The position numbers and the translations under genes are program-made. From an uncultured Muribaculaceae bacterium (GTDB taxonomy: Bacteria > Bacteroidota > Bacteroidia > Bacteroidales > Muribaculaceae): a DNA stretch of 54,853 nt. Below, piece by piece: positions 7,779-17,377 of this stretch. The DNA lies in assembly GCA_944321865.1 (NCBI GenBank), contig CALUMZ010000009.1, positions 1 to 54,853 of the forward strand, written 5' to 3'. The notes under the pieces are model-generated. The model made no database searches, was not told the origin of the DNA, and worked only from the letters and a program-made list of their open reading frames with translations. Within the stretch, counting starts at the first letter, position 1, and each line of letters begins with the position of its first letter.

Positions 7779-8651
7779 ATGAAAAGGAACCTATTGGCTT
7801 TGTCGCTTATATGCGTGTCGGTTGCCGTCGTGGCCTTGCTGGTTGCGTGCAGTGGCACGGTGCAAAAGAAGCGCATGATAACGGTGAGCATTTTGCCGCA
7901 GAAGTTCATGCTCGAGAAGATTGTAGGCGATAAATTTGAAATATCATGTATGCTTAACGAAGGGAATAATCCCGAGGCATACGAGCCGAGTATGTCGCAC
8001 CTGATGAACATTGAGCACAGTGCCGCATACTTCTGCATAGGCTATATAGGTTTTGAATATGCAATCGTGGGCAAGGCTCATGTGAATAATCCCAACTTGA
8101 AAATTTATAACAACAGCAAAGGGGTTGAGGTGATGCGTGGCACGCATTTCTCACCCGAGGGGCAACATGACGAACCCGATCCGCACCTGTGGACATCGGT
8201 GGTTAACGCCATTGCGATTTCAAGAAACATGCTCGATGCCGTAGTGGAGCTTGATCCTGACAATGCCAAGTTGTATGCCGAGAATTTCAATCGTTTCAAA
8301 GCCGAGCTTGAGGCCCTCGATGCCCGCATAAGAAGCAAGTTGGCAGGCCGAGAGGGTTCGGCATTCCTCGTGTGGCATCCGTCGTTAAGTTATTTTGCGC
8401 GCGATTACGGGCTGAGGCAGGTGAGCCTTGAATATGAGGGAAAAGAGGTCCCCATCGACAAGTTGAAACAGAATATCGACATGGCGCGTGAAAGCAAGGC
8501 GCATGTGTTGTTTGTGCAACGCGAATTTGACAGTCGCCAAGCCGAGGCCATCGGAGAAGAGTTGGGCGTGAAGATGGTTAAAATTAATCCCATGAGCTAT
8601 GACTGGGAAGCAGAATTGGAGAATATAGCCGATGCAATCGCAAGTAACTGA
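7779..8651 (+). CDS. Metal (zinc/manganese) ABC transporter substrate-binding lipoprotein
   Basis: A 290-residue cluster A-I (ZnuA/TroA) binding protein. The start at 7779 (MKRNLLALSL) gives a lipoprotein signal ending in 'LLVACSG'; an upstream in-frame ATG at 7758 adds seven residues and is less likely. Candidate metal ligands are the His in 'DPHLW', the His in 'FLVWHPSLSYFARDYG' and the Asp in 'NPMSYDWEAEL'. The first ligand region reads 'NPEAYEPS', without the usual His. It captures metal outside the inner membrane for the ATPase encoded next, whose start it overlaps by 20 bases. Confidence 0.87.
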   Translation: MKRNLLALSLICVSVAVVALLVACSGTVQKKRMITVSILPQKFMLEKIVGDKFEISCMLNEGNNPEAYEPSMSHLMNIEHSAAYFCIGYIGFEYAIVGKAHVNNPNLKIYNNSKGVEVMRGTHFSPEGQHDEPDPHLWTSVVNAIAISRNMLDAVVELDPDNAKLYAENFNRFKAELEALDARIRSKLAGREGSAFLVWHPSLSYFARDYGLRQVSLEYEGKEVPIDKLKQNIDMARESKAHVLFVQREFDSRQAEAIGEELGVKMVKINPMSYDWEAELENIADAIASN

Positions 8652-9339
8652 TCCCATTATAGTCCTCGATAACGTGAGCGTGGTTTATGGCAATTCAAGG
8701 GTGGCAGCCCTTGAGAATGCTTCACTCACGGTCAACCGCGGAGATTTTATTGCCGTCACCGGGCCAAACGGCGGAGGGAAAACCACGATGCTGAAAGTGG
8801 TGTTGCAACTTGTAAAACCCACTCGCGGAGAGGTTGCCTTCTTTCACAACGGAAGCCGAGTCAAGCGCCTTGATGTGGGTTACTTGCCGCAGAAGAATAT
8901 GATTGACAACCGTTTCCCCGTTACGGTGGAGGAAGTAGTGGCAATGGGATTGCCGGGTGCCGTCAGACCGTTGCATCGCATCGGTGACGAGGAAAAACGT
9001 CTCATCGACTCCACGCTCGATGCCGTGGGGATGGCCGACAAACGCAACAATCCCATAGGAACCCTTTCGGGCGGACAGTTGCAAAGGACATTGTTGGGGC
9101 GGGCAATGATTTCACGTCCCGGCGTGCTTGTGCTCGATGAGCCGCTGTCGTATATCGACAAGGTTTTTGAACGGCATCTGTATGGAATCATAGAACAACT
9201 GGCTCGGCAATCCACCATTATACTTGTGTCTCATGAAATGTCGGTGATTGACGAAATGGCAAACCGCCACATAATCGTCGACAAGACATTGCACGAGTGC
9301 CATGCCGCACACCATTACACGCAGAGCGAGTGCGAGTAG
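8632..9339 (+). CDS. Metal ABC transporter ATP-binding protein
   Basis: A 235-residue ABC ATPase of the ZnuC/TroB type. Walker A is 'GPNGGGKTT' (44-52), the signature is 'LSGGQ' (145-149), Walker B is 'LVLDEPLS' (166-173) and the H-loop is 'SHEMS'. It overlaps the binding-protein gene by 20 bases, so the two are coupled. A ZnuB/TroC-type permease would be expected next, but the following gene is an OmpA-type lipoprotein and no permease is encoded anywhere in the window. Confidence 0.9.
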   Translation: MQSQVTDPIIVLDNVSVVYGNSRVAALENASLTVNRGDFIAVTGPNGGGKTTMLKVVLQLVKPTRGEVAFFHNGSRVKRLDVGYLPQKNMIDNRFPVTVEEVVAMGLPGAVRPLHRIGDEEKRLIDSTLDAVGMADKRNNPIGTLSGGQLQRTLLGRAMISRPGVLVLDEPLSYIDKVFERHLYGIIEQLARQSTIILVSHEMSVIDEMANRHIIVDKTLHECHAAHHYTQSECE

Positions 9340-9468
9340 GAAGCGGGACATTACGGAGATGGCTTTTTTCATTCCGAAACATTATTTATCATAGTTTTTG
9401 TGTGCAAGCGTGCAAACTATTATGTACTTTTACAATCTAAACAAGAAAGTAAAAGCTATATATAGGTT

Positions 9469-10071
9469 ATGAAGTATTGCAGCGTATTCGTCATGTTGGC
9501 TTGCTTGGCAGCCTTGCAATTGTTATCATCTTGTTCGGCATTCACATATACGTATGCCGATGGTTACGGATATGGCTCACATGAAATTACGGCCGATACA
9601 AGCCGTTGGTGGTTGAAACCGGTGTATATACGCACCGACACGTCGACAAGTGCCGACAGCCTGAAAACAAGAAATTTTGTGTGGTTTCATGACGACGAGC
9701 AGGGCATGACATACGTGAAAGTGTCGGGAGACAACTCCATATTGTTTGAGCCTCGCAGTGCAAATTTAACCTACAAGTCGGCTTTGGAACTTGTGTACAT
9801 AGGCACGTTGCTCGAAGACAAGCCGTTTTCCGAGATGATAATCTACGGTTCGGCCGACAATACCGAAAGCCGCGATTATAGTCAGGAATTGTCGGAGGAA
9901 AGAGCCGAATCGGCGGCCGAATTTTTGGAAAATATGGGTTACAATCCCGATGTCATACATGTGATAGGACTCGGCGATACCGATCCCGCAGCCAGCAATC
10001 GCACTATGGAAGGCCGGGCCTTGAATCGCTATGTGGACGTCTTTGTTACGATAGCCGACGGCGGTAATTAG
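9469..10071 (+). CDS. OmpA-family lipoprotein
   Basis: A 200-residue lipoprotein: signal peptide with lipobox 'LLSSCSA' (Cys22), a central beta-rich part, and a C-terminal OmpA-like peptidoglycan-binding domain (from about residue 105) with 'YGSADNTESRDYSQELSEERAESAAEFL' and 'NRTMEGRALNRYVDVFV', the NxxLSxxRA and NRR-like elements of the family in modified form. It probably links the envelope to peptidoglycan. Its stop shares the four bases TTAG with the stop of the convergent yjbQ gene. Confidence 0.82.
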   Translation: MKYCSVFVMLACLAALQLLSSCSAFTYTYADGYGYGSHEITADTSRWWLKPVYIRTDTSTSADSLKTRNFVWFHDDEQGMTYVKVSGDNSILFEPRSANLTYKSALELVYIGTLLEDKPFSEMIIYGSADNTESRDYSQELSEERAESAAEFLENMGYNPDVIHVIGLGDTDPAASNRTMEGRALNRYVDVFVTIADGGN

Positions 10072-10481
10072 TCTCCTATGACAGTGGCTACGATGGTGCG
10101 CGGAGTTGCCTCATCGCGAAATTCGCAAAGGTAGATGCCTTGCCATCGGCCAAGGTTGAGGCGGCCGGCGGTGATGGGAATCGTCAGAGAGACGCCGGTA
10201 ACAACCGACTTGGCATGTGCCGGCATGTCGTCGCTCCCTTCGAGGGTGTGCAGGTAATATGGCTCGTTTTCGGGTGCGAAACGGTTTAAAATCTTGTCAA
10301 GGTCGTGGCGCACGTCGGGGTCGGCGTTTTCGTTTATGGCCAGACCGCAACTGGTATGCTTCACGAACAGATTGAGAATCCCCTGTTCGGGCAATTGTGG
10401 CAGGTGACGCAAGATTTCACCGGTAACAAGGTGGCAGCCGCGCCGCCGGGGTTGCAGAGTAAATTCGGTTTGTTGTATCAT
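10068..10481 (-). CDS. YjbQ/UPF0047 family protein
   Basis: A 137-residue member of the YjbQ family (UPF0047, sometimes annotated secondary thiamine-phosphate synthase), recognised by 'FVKHTSCGLAINENADPDVRHDL' with its conserved His and Asp residues and by 'GRLNLGRWQGIYLCEFRD' near the C-terminus. I place the start at 10481 (MIQQTEFTL), two bases after the Maf stop; the longer open frame upstream lies over the maf gene and has no family similarity. It is the last gene of a five-gene minus-strand operon. Confidence 0.88.
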   Translation of the reverse strand: MIQQTEFTLQPRRRGCHLVTGEILRHLPQLPEQGILNLFVKHTSCGLAINENADPDVRHDLDKILNRFAPENEPYYLHTLEGSDDMPAHAKSVVTGVSLTIPITAGRLNLGRWQGIYLCEFRDEATPRTIVATVIGD

Positions 10482-10483
10482 GC

Positions 10484-11071
10484 TTAAAACTTTTTCAACT
10501 CGGTGTAAAGGCGTTGCACCGGCAACCCCATCACGTTGTAGAAGCTGCCGCTGATGCGGCTCACGCCTATGCAGCCTATCCACTCCTGAATGCCGTATGC
10601 CCCGGCCTTGTCGGTGGGGTGGAACGTGTCGACGTAATATCTGATTTCTTCATCGGTGAGCAGGGCAAATTCCACCTCGGTGACGGCACTGAATGCCGCT
10701 TGGCGGTCGGTCGTCGTGATAGTCACCCCGGTTACCACGTGATGCGTTTTGCCCGACAGCGTGTGCAGCATTTCGATGGCTTCGGCATCGCTATGTGGCT
10801 TCCCCATTACTTTGTCGTCGCAAATCACCACGGTGTCGGCAGTGATTACCAGCCTGTTGCCGGTAATCAACGAAGCGTAGGCTCCGGCTTTCTTCTTCGA
10901 TATGGTCAGTGCTACGTCCATGATGGGAGTATCGGCGGGATAGCTTTCGTCTATTCCGTCGATTGCACATGGCGTGAACTTGATGCCAAGGTCGGCAAGC
11001 AGCTGCTTGCGCCGCGGCGAATTGCTCGCGAGCAATATTTCATATTTGTCGAGGTTCCCAAGTGGTTTCAT
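10484..11071 (-). CDS. Maf-family nucleotide pyrophosphatase
   Basis: A 195-residue Maf/YhdE/YceF-type enzyme that hydrolyses nucleoside triphosphates, often non-canonical or modified ones, to monophosphate and pyrophosphate. Motifs seen: 'ILLASNSPRRKQLLADLGI' at the N-terminus, 'ITADTVVICDDKVMGKP' in the middle and 'GAYGIQEWIG' in the C-terminal third. Length is typical. It lies between the KdsC-like gene (19-base gap) and yjbQ (2-base gap). Confidence 0.93.
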   Translation of the reverse strand: MKPLGNLDKYEILLASNSPRRKQLLADLGIKFTPCAIDGIDESYPADTPIMDVALTISKKKAGAYASLITGNRLVITADTVVICDDKVMGKPHSDAEAIEMLHTLSGKTHHVVTGVTITTTDRQAAFSAVTEVEFALLTDEEIRYYVDTFHPTDKAGAYGIQEWIGCIGVSRISGSFYNVMGLPVQRLYTELKKF

Positions 11072-11090
11072 CGCATTTAAAATTTTTGTT

Positions 11091-11615
11091 TTACCAGCCG
11101 AAGGCGTGGCTGTCGTTCATCCACAGGCCTTGGGCTTTGAGCACCTGTTCTATCACGTCGCGGCCGCAGCCGTAGCCGCCGTTGCACGGTGAGATGTAGC
11201 GTGCCGCTTCCTTGGCTTCGGGGGCGGCATCGGCGGGAGCCACCGGCAACCCCACGCACCGCATGGCTTCGATGTCGGGTATGTCGTCGCCAAGGTATGC
11301 CACCTGTTCGGGGCTGAGCCCGTGGCGTTGCATCCACTCTTTCAGCACCGGCACTTTGTGTGCCGTGCCGAGGAATATGTCTTCGACTCCGAGCCCGGCA
11401 AACCGTGTGCGTACCCCTTCGCTGCGTCCGCCTGTGATTATGGAGAACCTGAACCCGCGTTTCACGGCGAGCTGTATGGCATAGCCGTCCTTGATGTTTA
11501 CCATGCGCAGCGGTTCGCCGCTGATGTGCATCGGTATCACCGACGGGGACAGAACTCCGTCGACGTCGCAGGCAAAAGCCTTGATGAGGGTGAGGTCATA
11601 GTCAATCTTGCTCAT
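11091..11615 (-). CDS. KdsC-like HAD phosphatase (KDO-8-phosphate phosphatase type)
   Basis: A 174-residue C0-type HAD phosphatase. The catalytic DxD is D17/D19 in '[11 protein letters not shown]'; the metal-site motif '[12 protein letters not shown]' is near 107-118. The family removes phosphate from 3-deoxy-D-manno-octulosonate 8-phosphate during lipopolysaccharide core synthesis. The start overlaps the upstream DUF2520 gene by 14 bases, which indicates coupling. The exact substrate is inferred from family membership. Confidence 0.88.
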   Translation of the reverse strand: MSKIDYDLTLIKAFACDVDGVLSPSVIPMHISGEPLRMVNIKDGYAIQLAVKRGFRFSIITGGRSEGVRTRFAGLGVEDIFLGTAHKVPVLKEWMQRHGLSPEQVAYLGDDIPDIEAMRCVGLPVAPADAAPEAKEAARYISPCNGGYGCGRDVIEQVLKAQGLWMNDSHAFGW

Positions 11616-12366
11616 GTCGTTTCATTATGTCGTCCGACAATATCGTGTAAATCAATTTTTTGCCATCATCGAGCATGTCGATGTGCGACTGCATTATCTT
11701 GCTGTCGCGGCGCATGGCAGGCCCCGTTTGCGATTCGGCCGGCGTGAGGCGGTTGAGCTTGTCGACCGTGGTGCGAATCAGCGGCAGCATCACATCGAAA
11801 GGCAATCCGGCTTCTTGAAGTACATCGCCGGCAATGGTCCACAGGTGGTTGGCAAAGTTGCAGGCAAACACGGCTGCGATGTGCAACCGTCGCCGTTGCT
11901 CGCTTGTGGCCTTGAACACACGGCGTGACAGCATGCGCGCCACAGATGTTATCGCGTGTTCGGTGTCGTCACTGTCGGCCTCGATGAAGAAAGGCACGTC
12001 GGCAAAGTCGGTCTCGATTTGCTTGGAAAACGACTGCATGGGGTAAAAAACGCCGAAGTGCTTGCGGCGGCCGTGGAACACGTCGATAGGTGTGCTGCCT
12101 GAGGTGTGTACCCACAGGGCACCGTTGTCGGGGATGCTTTCAACCACATTGGCAATGGCATCGTCCTTGACCGAGATTATGTAAAAGTCGGCCCCGGTGA
12201 CAATGTCGTCCAACTTGTCGGTTGCCTTCGCGCCGATTGTGCCGGCGAGAGCCGCGGCGTTGCCCAAGGTGTGGCTGTATACCTGAATAATTTCCACCCC
12301 GGCAGCCGTCAAGGCCCGTGCAAGGTTAGTGGCCACGTTCCCCGAGCCAATTATCACGGCTTTCAT
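11602..12366 (-). CDS. Rossmann-fold and DUF2520 domain protein
   Basis: A 254-residue NAD(P)-binding protein. The N-terminal Rossmann motif is '[16 protein letters not shown]', with '[13 protein letters not shown]' and '[11 protein letters not shown]' following; the C-terminal half is the helical DUF2520 domain ('[18 protein letters not shown]'). The fold is related to F420-dependent NADP reductase and pyrroline-carboxylate reductase-like proteins, but the reaction is unknown. The start at 12366 gives an ATGA overlap with the nitroreductase stop; an in-frame ATG at 12381 is also possible. Confidence 0.85.
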   Translation of the reverse strand: MKAVIIGSGNVATNLARALTAAGVEIIQVYSHTLGNAAALAGTIGAKATDKLDDIVTGADFYIISVKDDAIANVVESIPDNGALWVHTSGSTPIDVFHGRRKHFGVFYPMQSFSKQIETDFADVPFFIEADSDDTEHAITSVARMLSRRVFKATSEQRRRLHIAAVFACNFANHLWTIAGDVLQEAGLPFDVMLPLIRTTVDKLNRLTPAESQTGPAMRRDSKIMQSHIDMLDDGKKLIYTILSDDIMKRHEQD

Positions 12367-12902
12367 TCCTGTGGTCTCCATTTACCTATGTGTACACGCT
12401 CCCACAGCATCTTTTCGGGATTGAACGGCTTGCGTTCCTCGTCTTTGTGCCCGAGCGTGACAATGCACAGCACCGGTATGTAGGGCGGTATGTCAAGCAA
12501 CGCGCGCACGTAGTCTTCGGCCGGCTCGCCGTCGCCCGAGAAGCGTCCGCGTATTTGAATCCAACAACTTCCCAGCCCGAGGTCTTCGGCTTGCAGTTGC
12601 ATGTAGGTGGCGGCGATGGTGGCATCTTCAATCCATGCTTCGCTCACGGCAGGGTCGGCGCATACCACAATGGCAAGGCTGCACTTACCGATGGGAGCTG
12701 CGCCCTGTTCTTTGCAGTAGCTTAGCAATTCGAGCTTTTTGCGGTCTTCGACGGTGACGAATTGCCACGGTTGCGACCGCTTTGACGATGGAGCCATCAA
12801 TGCGGCTTCCAATATGAGTTGTACGTCGTCGGGCGAAATTTCCTCGTCGGTGTATCGCCTTATGCTGTGCCTGTGCACCAGCAAGTCGTGAAAATTTTCC
12901 AT
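12363..12902 (-). CDS. Nitroreductase family protein
   Basis: A 179-residue FMN-dependent nitroreductase-fold oxidoreductase, first gene of the operon running down to yjbQ. Recognised by 'HRHSIRRYTDEEISPDDVQLILEAALMAPSSKRSQPWQF' near the N-terminus (FMN phosphate contact) and 'AEDLGLGSCWIQIRGRF' in the middle. The start at 12902 (MENFHDLL) matches the family; the frame extends 28 codons upstream without similarity. A TAATTTTG box lies on the same strand at 12934-12927, with no clear -33 partner. Confidence 0.88.
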   Translation of the reverse strand: MENFHDLLVHRHSIRRYTDEEISPDDVQLILEAALMAPSSKRSQPWQFVTVEDRKKLELLSYCKEQGAAPIGKCSLAIVVCADPAVSEAWIEDATIAATYMQLQAEDLGLGSCWIQIRGRFSGDGEPAEDYVRALLDIPPYIPVLCIVTLGHKDEERKPFNPEKMLWERVHIGKWRPQE

Positions 12903-13111
12903 ATTTCGTTGAGGTAGTAGTCTACGCAAAATTACAACAAAACTGTAAAATCCGGGGTAAATTTTGCGATATTTAGGTATTTTCAAGATGGTGGAAGTCG
13001 CGCGAGCCGGGCGTTTTAATGCATAATCACATGGAAAATGGCTGTAAAATTATATTTTATAACCATATTATGCGGCATGAATAACATATTTTTGAAAAAT
13101 CGGACAAAATA

Positions 13112-13142
13112 TTTTAGATTGTCTTAATATTACGTAAATTTG
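13112..13142 (+). promoter_or_regulatory. Likely promoter of the T9SS cargo gene
   Basis: TAAATTTG at 13135-13142 fits the -7 consensus. A TTTT at 13112-13115, 19 bases upstream, is an imperfect -33 box. The position, 37 bases before the ATG, is suitable. The rest of 12903-13178 is AT-rich with no gene visible. Confidence 0.5.
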
Positions 13143-13178
13143 AGATCGAAGGAATATGTTTAACTAACAAAAATTTCT

Positions 13179-16100
13179 ATGAAACGACTAATTACCTATT
13201 TGGCTTGCGCCACCTTGGTTGCCTCGGGTGGTTACGCCTACCAACGGATGCCAAGGAGCGACATGGCCGGCACGGAAGAGAACATCCATGTGCTTAAGTT
13301 GCAAAGTAAAAGACAGGAAGCTACAACAGAATCTAAGAGGGTGCTTGAGGATGCTAATGAGGCTTTTTCGTCATCTGCGGCCTTGTCGATACAGAAGTGT
13401 CTGGCATCAAGAACCGGCGACTCGCTGTTGCGCCTCAACCCGGTAAAGATGCTCCGGCACATGGCCCGGCCGGCTACCGCCAAGCCACGGCAGCAGGCTC
13501 GCCCGGCGGCTGCGGCAGTGCCCGCACCGTTTGTATGCGACTTTGAGACCGAGGCTGCGTTTGACGATAACTGGGTTCCTAAAGATGCCAACGAAGATGG
13601 AACAACATGGTATTACGACGATGGTGGATTGTTGGGGATATCCGCCGCATTAATCGACAGCAATCCGTATGGCACGACTGCCACCGACGACTACCTTGTG
13701 ACCGCCAATCCCATCACGCTCAAGCAGGGAGCAGGGTATGTGGCGATAGAGTATGGTGGCTATAGCCGAGGCATTTTTGAGAACCTTGAAGTGCTGTACG
13801 GCACTTCGCCCGACGTCGGCACGATGACGCAGTTGGCAAACTACGAGGAATTCGAGGGTGGAAGTATATACAACGCGCAGATACCGATGGACGTGCCTGC
13901 GGCAGGCGACTACTATTTCGCATTACACGCCTATTCCGATGCCTACACATCTGGCGTTTTCATCAGCCGCGTGGAGATTAACAGCGGCGAGTTTGTAGGC
14001 ACACCCGACCTTGATGTGATAGGTGTGTTTCCGCCGGCTCCAAGCCCCGCCCTTGGCTCGGGCGAGGATGTGAAGATACAAGTGCAGGTGGGCAACTATG
14101 GTACTGCCGATGTCGCTTCGTTTAAGCTCGCGTGCAGCTTCGAGATGCCGGACGGCAGCAAGATAGTAATCCCGCCGCAAGCGGTGAGTGTCGCATTGCC
14201 CGATGGCAAAATGGTGACACTGAACCTGACTCTGGGTGCGTCGGATATAGACTTGTCGGCAGAAGGCTTGTATACCGTAGAAGTCACGTTATCGGACGTA
14301 AAATCGGACACCGGCAAGGGAGAGACCAACACCGACAACAACAGCGGCAGCGGTAAGACCTACCACTTCGGCACTACCGCGACACCGTTCACGTCGGACT
14401 TCGACGATGGGGTAGACCCGTCGGAATGGTTCGGTGAAGGTGACAGCTGGGTATATGACAAGACATATGGCGCAATATTGTGCGATGACTTCGGCAAATT
14501 GTATTCTAAAGGAGTGCAGCTGGAGGCCGGCAAGAGCTACCGCGTCAATTTCAACTATTCGGCCGGTTTAGACCTTTGGGGCATGTTCAAGGTTGCCGAC
14601 GACTTCACCGTGTATGCCTGCAAGGTCGGAGATGAATTGTCTCCTATATACAAGGCCACGGGCGAATACACCAACGGCATGTTTGTCGACGGCGAAATCA
14701 GTTACTTGTGTACCGAAGGTGGTGTCTACCAATTTGTATTCGCACAGGAAACACAAATGAGCGGGAATTTCTGTATCCGCAACATAAGTATCACCGAGGT
14801 GATGGACGACGATCTGGCCATCAGCGGCGTAAGCAACTGCCCGACGATGCTGCCGGTATCGCAGCAGCCGGCGATGGACGTTGAAGTGAAAAACCTCGGC
14901 AACAATGCGCATAGCGGCACTGTGACGGTGGCCATGGGCGGCAATACGCTTGCCACTGTCGGCACCGGCACCATCCAGCCGGGCGACATTGCATCGGTGC
15001 CCGTTAAGTTTGCCCTCTCGGGCGTAGCGGCAGGCAGCGAGGCCAATATTACGGTGTCGGTAGCCATCGATGACGGAGCCACCGACGGCAGCCCGGCCGA
15101 CAATGCCAAGGAACTGTCGCTGGCTATCACCGATGACGTGCTGGCCTACGACCATATGACCGACGACATGTATAACGAAGACTCGGCAATCGGCGTTAAC
15201 GACGGTGGAGCATTTGTTGGTGGAATACCCATTCACCTTGCAGACGACGATATAATTACCGGCATCTCGGTGGGCTGGGGCGTTGCCGACGGGCAGGAGA
15301 TACAGCTCTACGTCTACTGTTACGATCCTGACGCTTTCACAGAGTATGAAGGCGTTAAGGTGTATACGCTTGGCGACATGATATTGTCGGAAACGGCCAA
15401 ACAGGGTACCGAGACGGGCCAAATTGCATATAGCTTAAGCCCGCGCAGGCTCCCGGCAGGCGACTACTTGGTGTGCGTCGGGTGTTCGGGATATTGCCTT
15501 GCGGCCGATGGAGTCAACCCGGGCAAACTGCTTCTTGTCAGCGAGGGAATGGCCTACGATCAGGAATCGACAGGACTGGGCACTTTTGCCATACGCGCCA
15601 TCCTTGGCGATGGAGAACCTATTGCCAACGACCTGAAGGTAACCGACATAACCTCGCCCGACGACTCGGGGGTGTTCTCGGTTAACCAACCAATTGTGGT
15701 AAGAGTGGCCAACAACGGCTACGAGGAGGCCAGCGGCAGCCTTGAAGTGACCGTCAACGGCACGTCGGCAGGCAAGCAAACGGTGGCGCTCGACGGCTAT
15801 ACCAGCGGCAGCTACACTTTCGAGGCCGACCTATCGGCCCTCGGCGACTACAAGATAGTGGCCACTGTGACGCTTGCCGGTGACGTGGACCCGACCAACG
15901 ACAGCGTGGAAAAGACGGTGACGAGCATCGAGCCGGACCCATACGTGATGGACTTCGAGAGTTGCGCCGACTTTGCCTGCAACGGTTTTAAACCGGCATG
16001 GACCACGTATGACGGTGACGACGCACAGATTTATACTTTCTCACAAGCGACATTCCCGATGCCTGAGGACAACAAGTTTGCTTTCATGGCATTCAACCCG

Positions 16101-16751
16101 GCCAAGACCACGCCGCCCGTGACTAACATGCAGCCATACGGCGGTGAACGCTTTGGCGCATCGTTTGCATCTACGTCGCACCTCAACGACGACTGGTTGA
16201 TATCGCCGCAGTTGCTGATGCCCGAGTACGGCGCAGCCTTGACGATGCAGGTGAAGAGCTACATGGCAGGCGACAATGGCCTTGAGCAGTATGAGGTATG
16301 CGTTTCTACCACCGACAACTTCCCCGAGAGCTTTACTGTGGTGAAGTCGGGCGAGGCTCCGGTAGAAGATTGGACCGAGGTCGAGGTCGATCTGAGCGAG
16401 TATGCAGGGCAGAAGGTTTATGTGGCTATCCACTGCACTTCGAGCGACGGCTCCGTGTTCATGGTCGATGACATTGTTATCACCAAACCCACCGGGGGTG
16501 TCGGAGAGGCAGCCCTTGACAACACCGCTCTCAGCCTCTATCCCAACCCGGCCAGCGAGGCACTGGTCATCACAGGCACCGGCATAGAGAGTGTCGCATT
16601 CGTGTCGATGTCGGGCGCACAAGTGGGTGCGGCCGAAGGCAATGGCGGCAGCGAGGTGCGCTATGATGTGTCGGGGTTTGCCCCGGGCATGTATATTGCC
16701 AAGGTAAAGACCACGGCAGGAGTGAAGGTGCTGAAGTTCATGGTGAAGTAG
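13179..16751 (+). CDS. Large T9SS-secreted modular adhesin-like protein
   Basis: A 1190-residue exported protein with an N-terminal signal sequence ending near residue 20. From about 118 to 270 is a choice-of-anchor/cleaved-adhesin type jelly-roll domain ('FVCDFETEAAFDDNWVPKD'); CARDB-like Ig domains follow near 275-390, 550-650 and 820-920, alternating with further lectin-like beta domains, including a second clear anchor-J domain near 925-1100 ('YVMDFESCADF', 'NDDWLISPQLL'). The C-terminus (from 'LSLYPNPASEALVI') is a type A T9SS sorting domain ending 'GMYIAKVKTTAGVKVLKFMVK'. No catalytic domain is visible, so surface binding is the likely role. Confidence 0.85.
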   Translation: MKRLITYLACATLVASGGYAYQRMPRSDMAGTEENIHVLKLQSKRQEATTESKRVLEDANEAFSSSAALSIQKCLASRTGDSLLRLNPVKMLRHMARPATAKPRQQARPAAAAVPAPFVCDFETEAAFDDNWVPKDANEDGTTWYYDDGGLLGISAALIDSNPYGTTATDDYLVTANPITLKQGAGYVAIEYGGYSRGIFENLEVLYGTSPDVGTMTQLANYEEFEGGSIYNAQIPMDVPAAGDYYFALHAYSDAYTSGVFISRVEINSGEFVGTPDLDVIGVFPPAPSPALGSGEDVKIQVQVGNYGTADVASFKLACSFEMPDGSKIVIPPQAVSVALPDGKMVTLNLTLGASDIDLSAEGLYTVEVTLSDVKSDTGKGETNTDNNSGSGKTYHFGTTATPFTSDFDDGVDPSEWFGEGDSWVYDKTYGAILCDDFGKLYSKGVQLEAGKSYRVNFNYSAGLDLWGMFKVADDFTVYACKVGDELSPIYKATGEYTNGMFVDGEISYLCTEGGVYQFVFAQETQMSGNFCIRNISITEVMDDDLAISGVSNCPTMLPVSQQPAMDVEVKNLGNNAHSGTVTVAMGGNTLATVGTGTIQPGDIASVPVKFALSGVAAGSEANITVSVAIDDGATDGSPADNAKELSLAITDDVLAYDHMTDDMYNEDSAIGVNDGGAFVGGIPIHLADDDIITGISVGWGVADGQEIQLYVYCYDPDAFTEYEGVKVYTLGDMILSETAKQGTETGQIAYSLSPRRLPAGDYLVCVGCSGYCLAADGVNPGKLLLVSEGMAYDQESTGLGTFAIRAILGDGEPIANDLKVTDITSPDDSGVFSVNQPIVVRVANNGYEEASGSLEVTVNGTSAGKQTVALDGYTSGSYTFEADLSALGDYKIVATVTLAGDVDPTNDSVEKTVTSIEPDPYVMDFESCADFACNGFKPAWTTYDGDDAQIYTFSQATFPMPEDNKFAFMAFNPAKTTPPVTNMQPYGGERFGASFASTSHLNDDWLISPQLLMPEYGAALTMQVKSYMAGDNGLEQYEVCVSTTDNFPESFTVVKSGEAPVEDWTEVEVDLSEYAGQKVYVAIHCTSSDGSVFMVDDIVITKPTGGVGEAALDNTALSLYPNPASEALVITGTGIESVAFVSMSGAQVGAAEGNGGSEVRYDVSGFAPGMYIAKVKTTAGVKVLKFMVK

Positions 16752-16791
16752 GCACGGCTGTCAACTAACCATAAAAACATATTCATACACA

Positions 16792-16830
16792 AGAAAGTCC
16801 GCCCGGGCAAATTGTCCGGGCGGACTTTCT
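16792..16830. terminator. Strong symmetrical hairpin terminator
   Basis: Perfect 15-bp arms beginning AGAAAGTCCGCCCGG (from 16792) close over a 9-base loop and end at 16830 with CTTTCT. The A-rich start and T-rich end would allow function on either strand. It sits 40 bases after the stop of the T9SS cargo gene. The remaining bases to 17017 hold no gene I can see. Confidence 0.85.
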
Positions 16831-17017
16831 GCATGCCTTTTTGCGTGCCACGGCGGAGGCATAAGGCTTTTCAGCAGAGAAATGTCCCGATTTTATACCG
16901 CTGTAACATATCTTCCCGACTTATAGGGCAAAAATCATATTAGGTATGTACGGACCAAAACGAACTCAAATCTTGCAAAAAGGCTTAATCCGTTATACAG
17001 ATGGCAGGAAGCTGCGC

Positions 17018-17338
17018 TTATTGTGGGTCGAAGGGGTAGCGGCGTTTGGGGTTGCGGGGGAACCACCCTTTCCGGACGCGCTCTTGCTGTTCAAATATTT
17101 CGAGAATTGTCCAGAATGAAGAAAACGCTGTCACGCCGAGCAGGGCCGAAGCAAACAGGCTATTGACCCAAATCGACAATGCTATGCACACAAATCCAAG
17201 CAATAAGAACCACCACCAGCAGCGGGTGCCGAAGTGGTATTCGCATTTTATGACAATCGGGTGGAACACACCTATTATGAAGAAAGTGCAAAGGCCAATG
17301 GCGAGGCCGAGCAGGTTGTTGTCGCTAAGAAATTCCAT
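17018..17338 (-). CDS. DUF4491 family small membrane protein
   Basis: A 106-residue inner-membrane protein with three hydrophobic helices (about 8-28, 40-60 and 62-82) and a basic C-terminal tail 'EQQERVRKGWFPRNPKRRYPF'. The pattern 'FHPIVIKCEYHFGTRCWWWFLLLG' plus 'FEQQERVRKGWFPRNPKR' is what I know as the DUF4491 family of Bacteroidota and Firmicutes. No function is established. It follows the HigBA pair by 39 bases on the same strand and may be co-transcribed with it. Confidence 0.78.
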   Translation of the reverse strand: MEFLSDNNLLGLAIGLCTFFIIGVFHPIVIKCEYHFGTRCWWWFLLLGFVCIALSIWVNSLFASALLGVTAFSSFWTILEIFEQQERVRKGWFPRNPKRRYPFDPQ

Positions 17339-17377
17339 ATATATAAGTGTTGTCGGGATATATGTGGGCTGAGAAAA

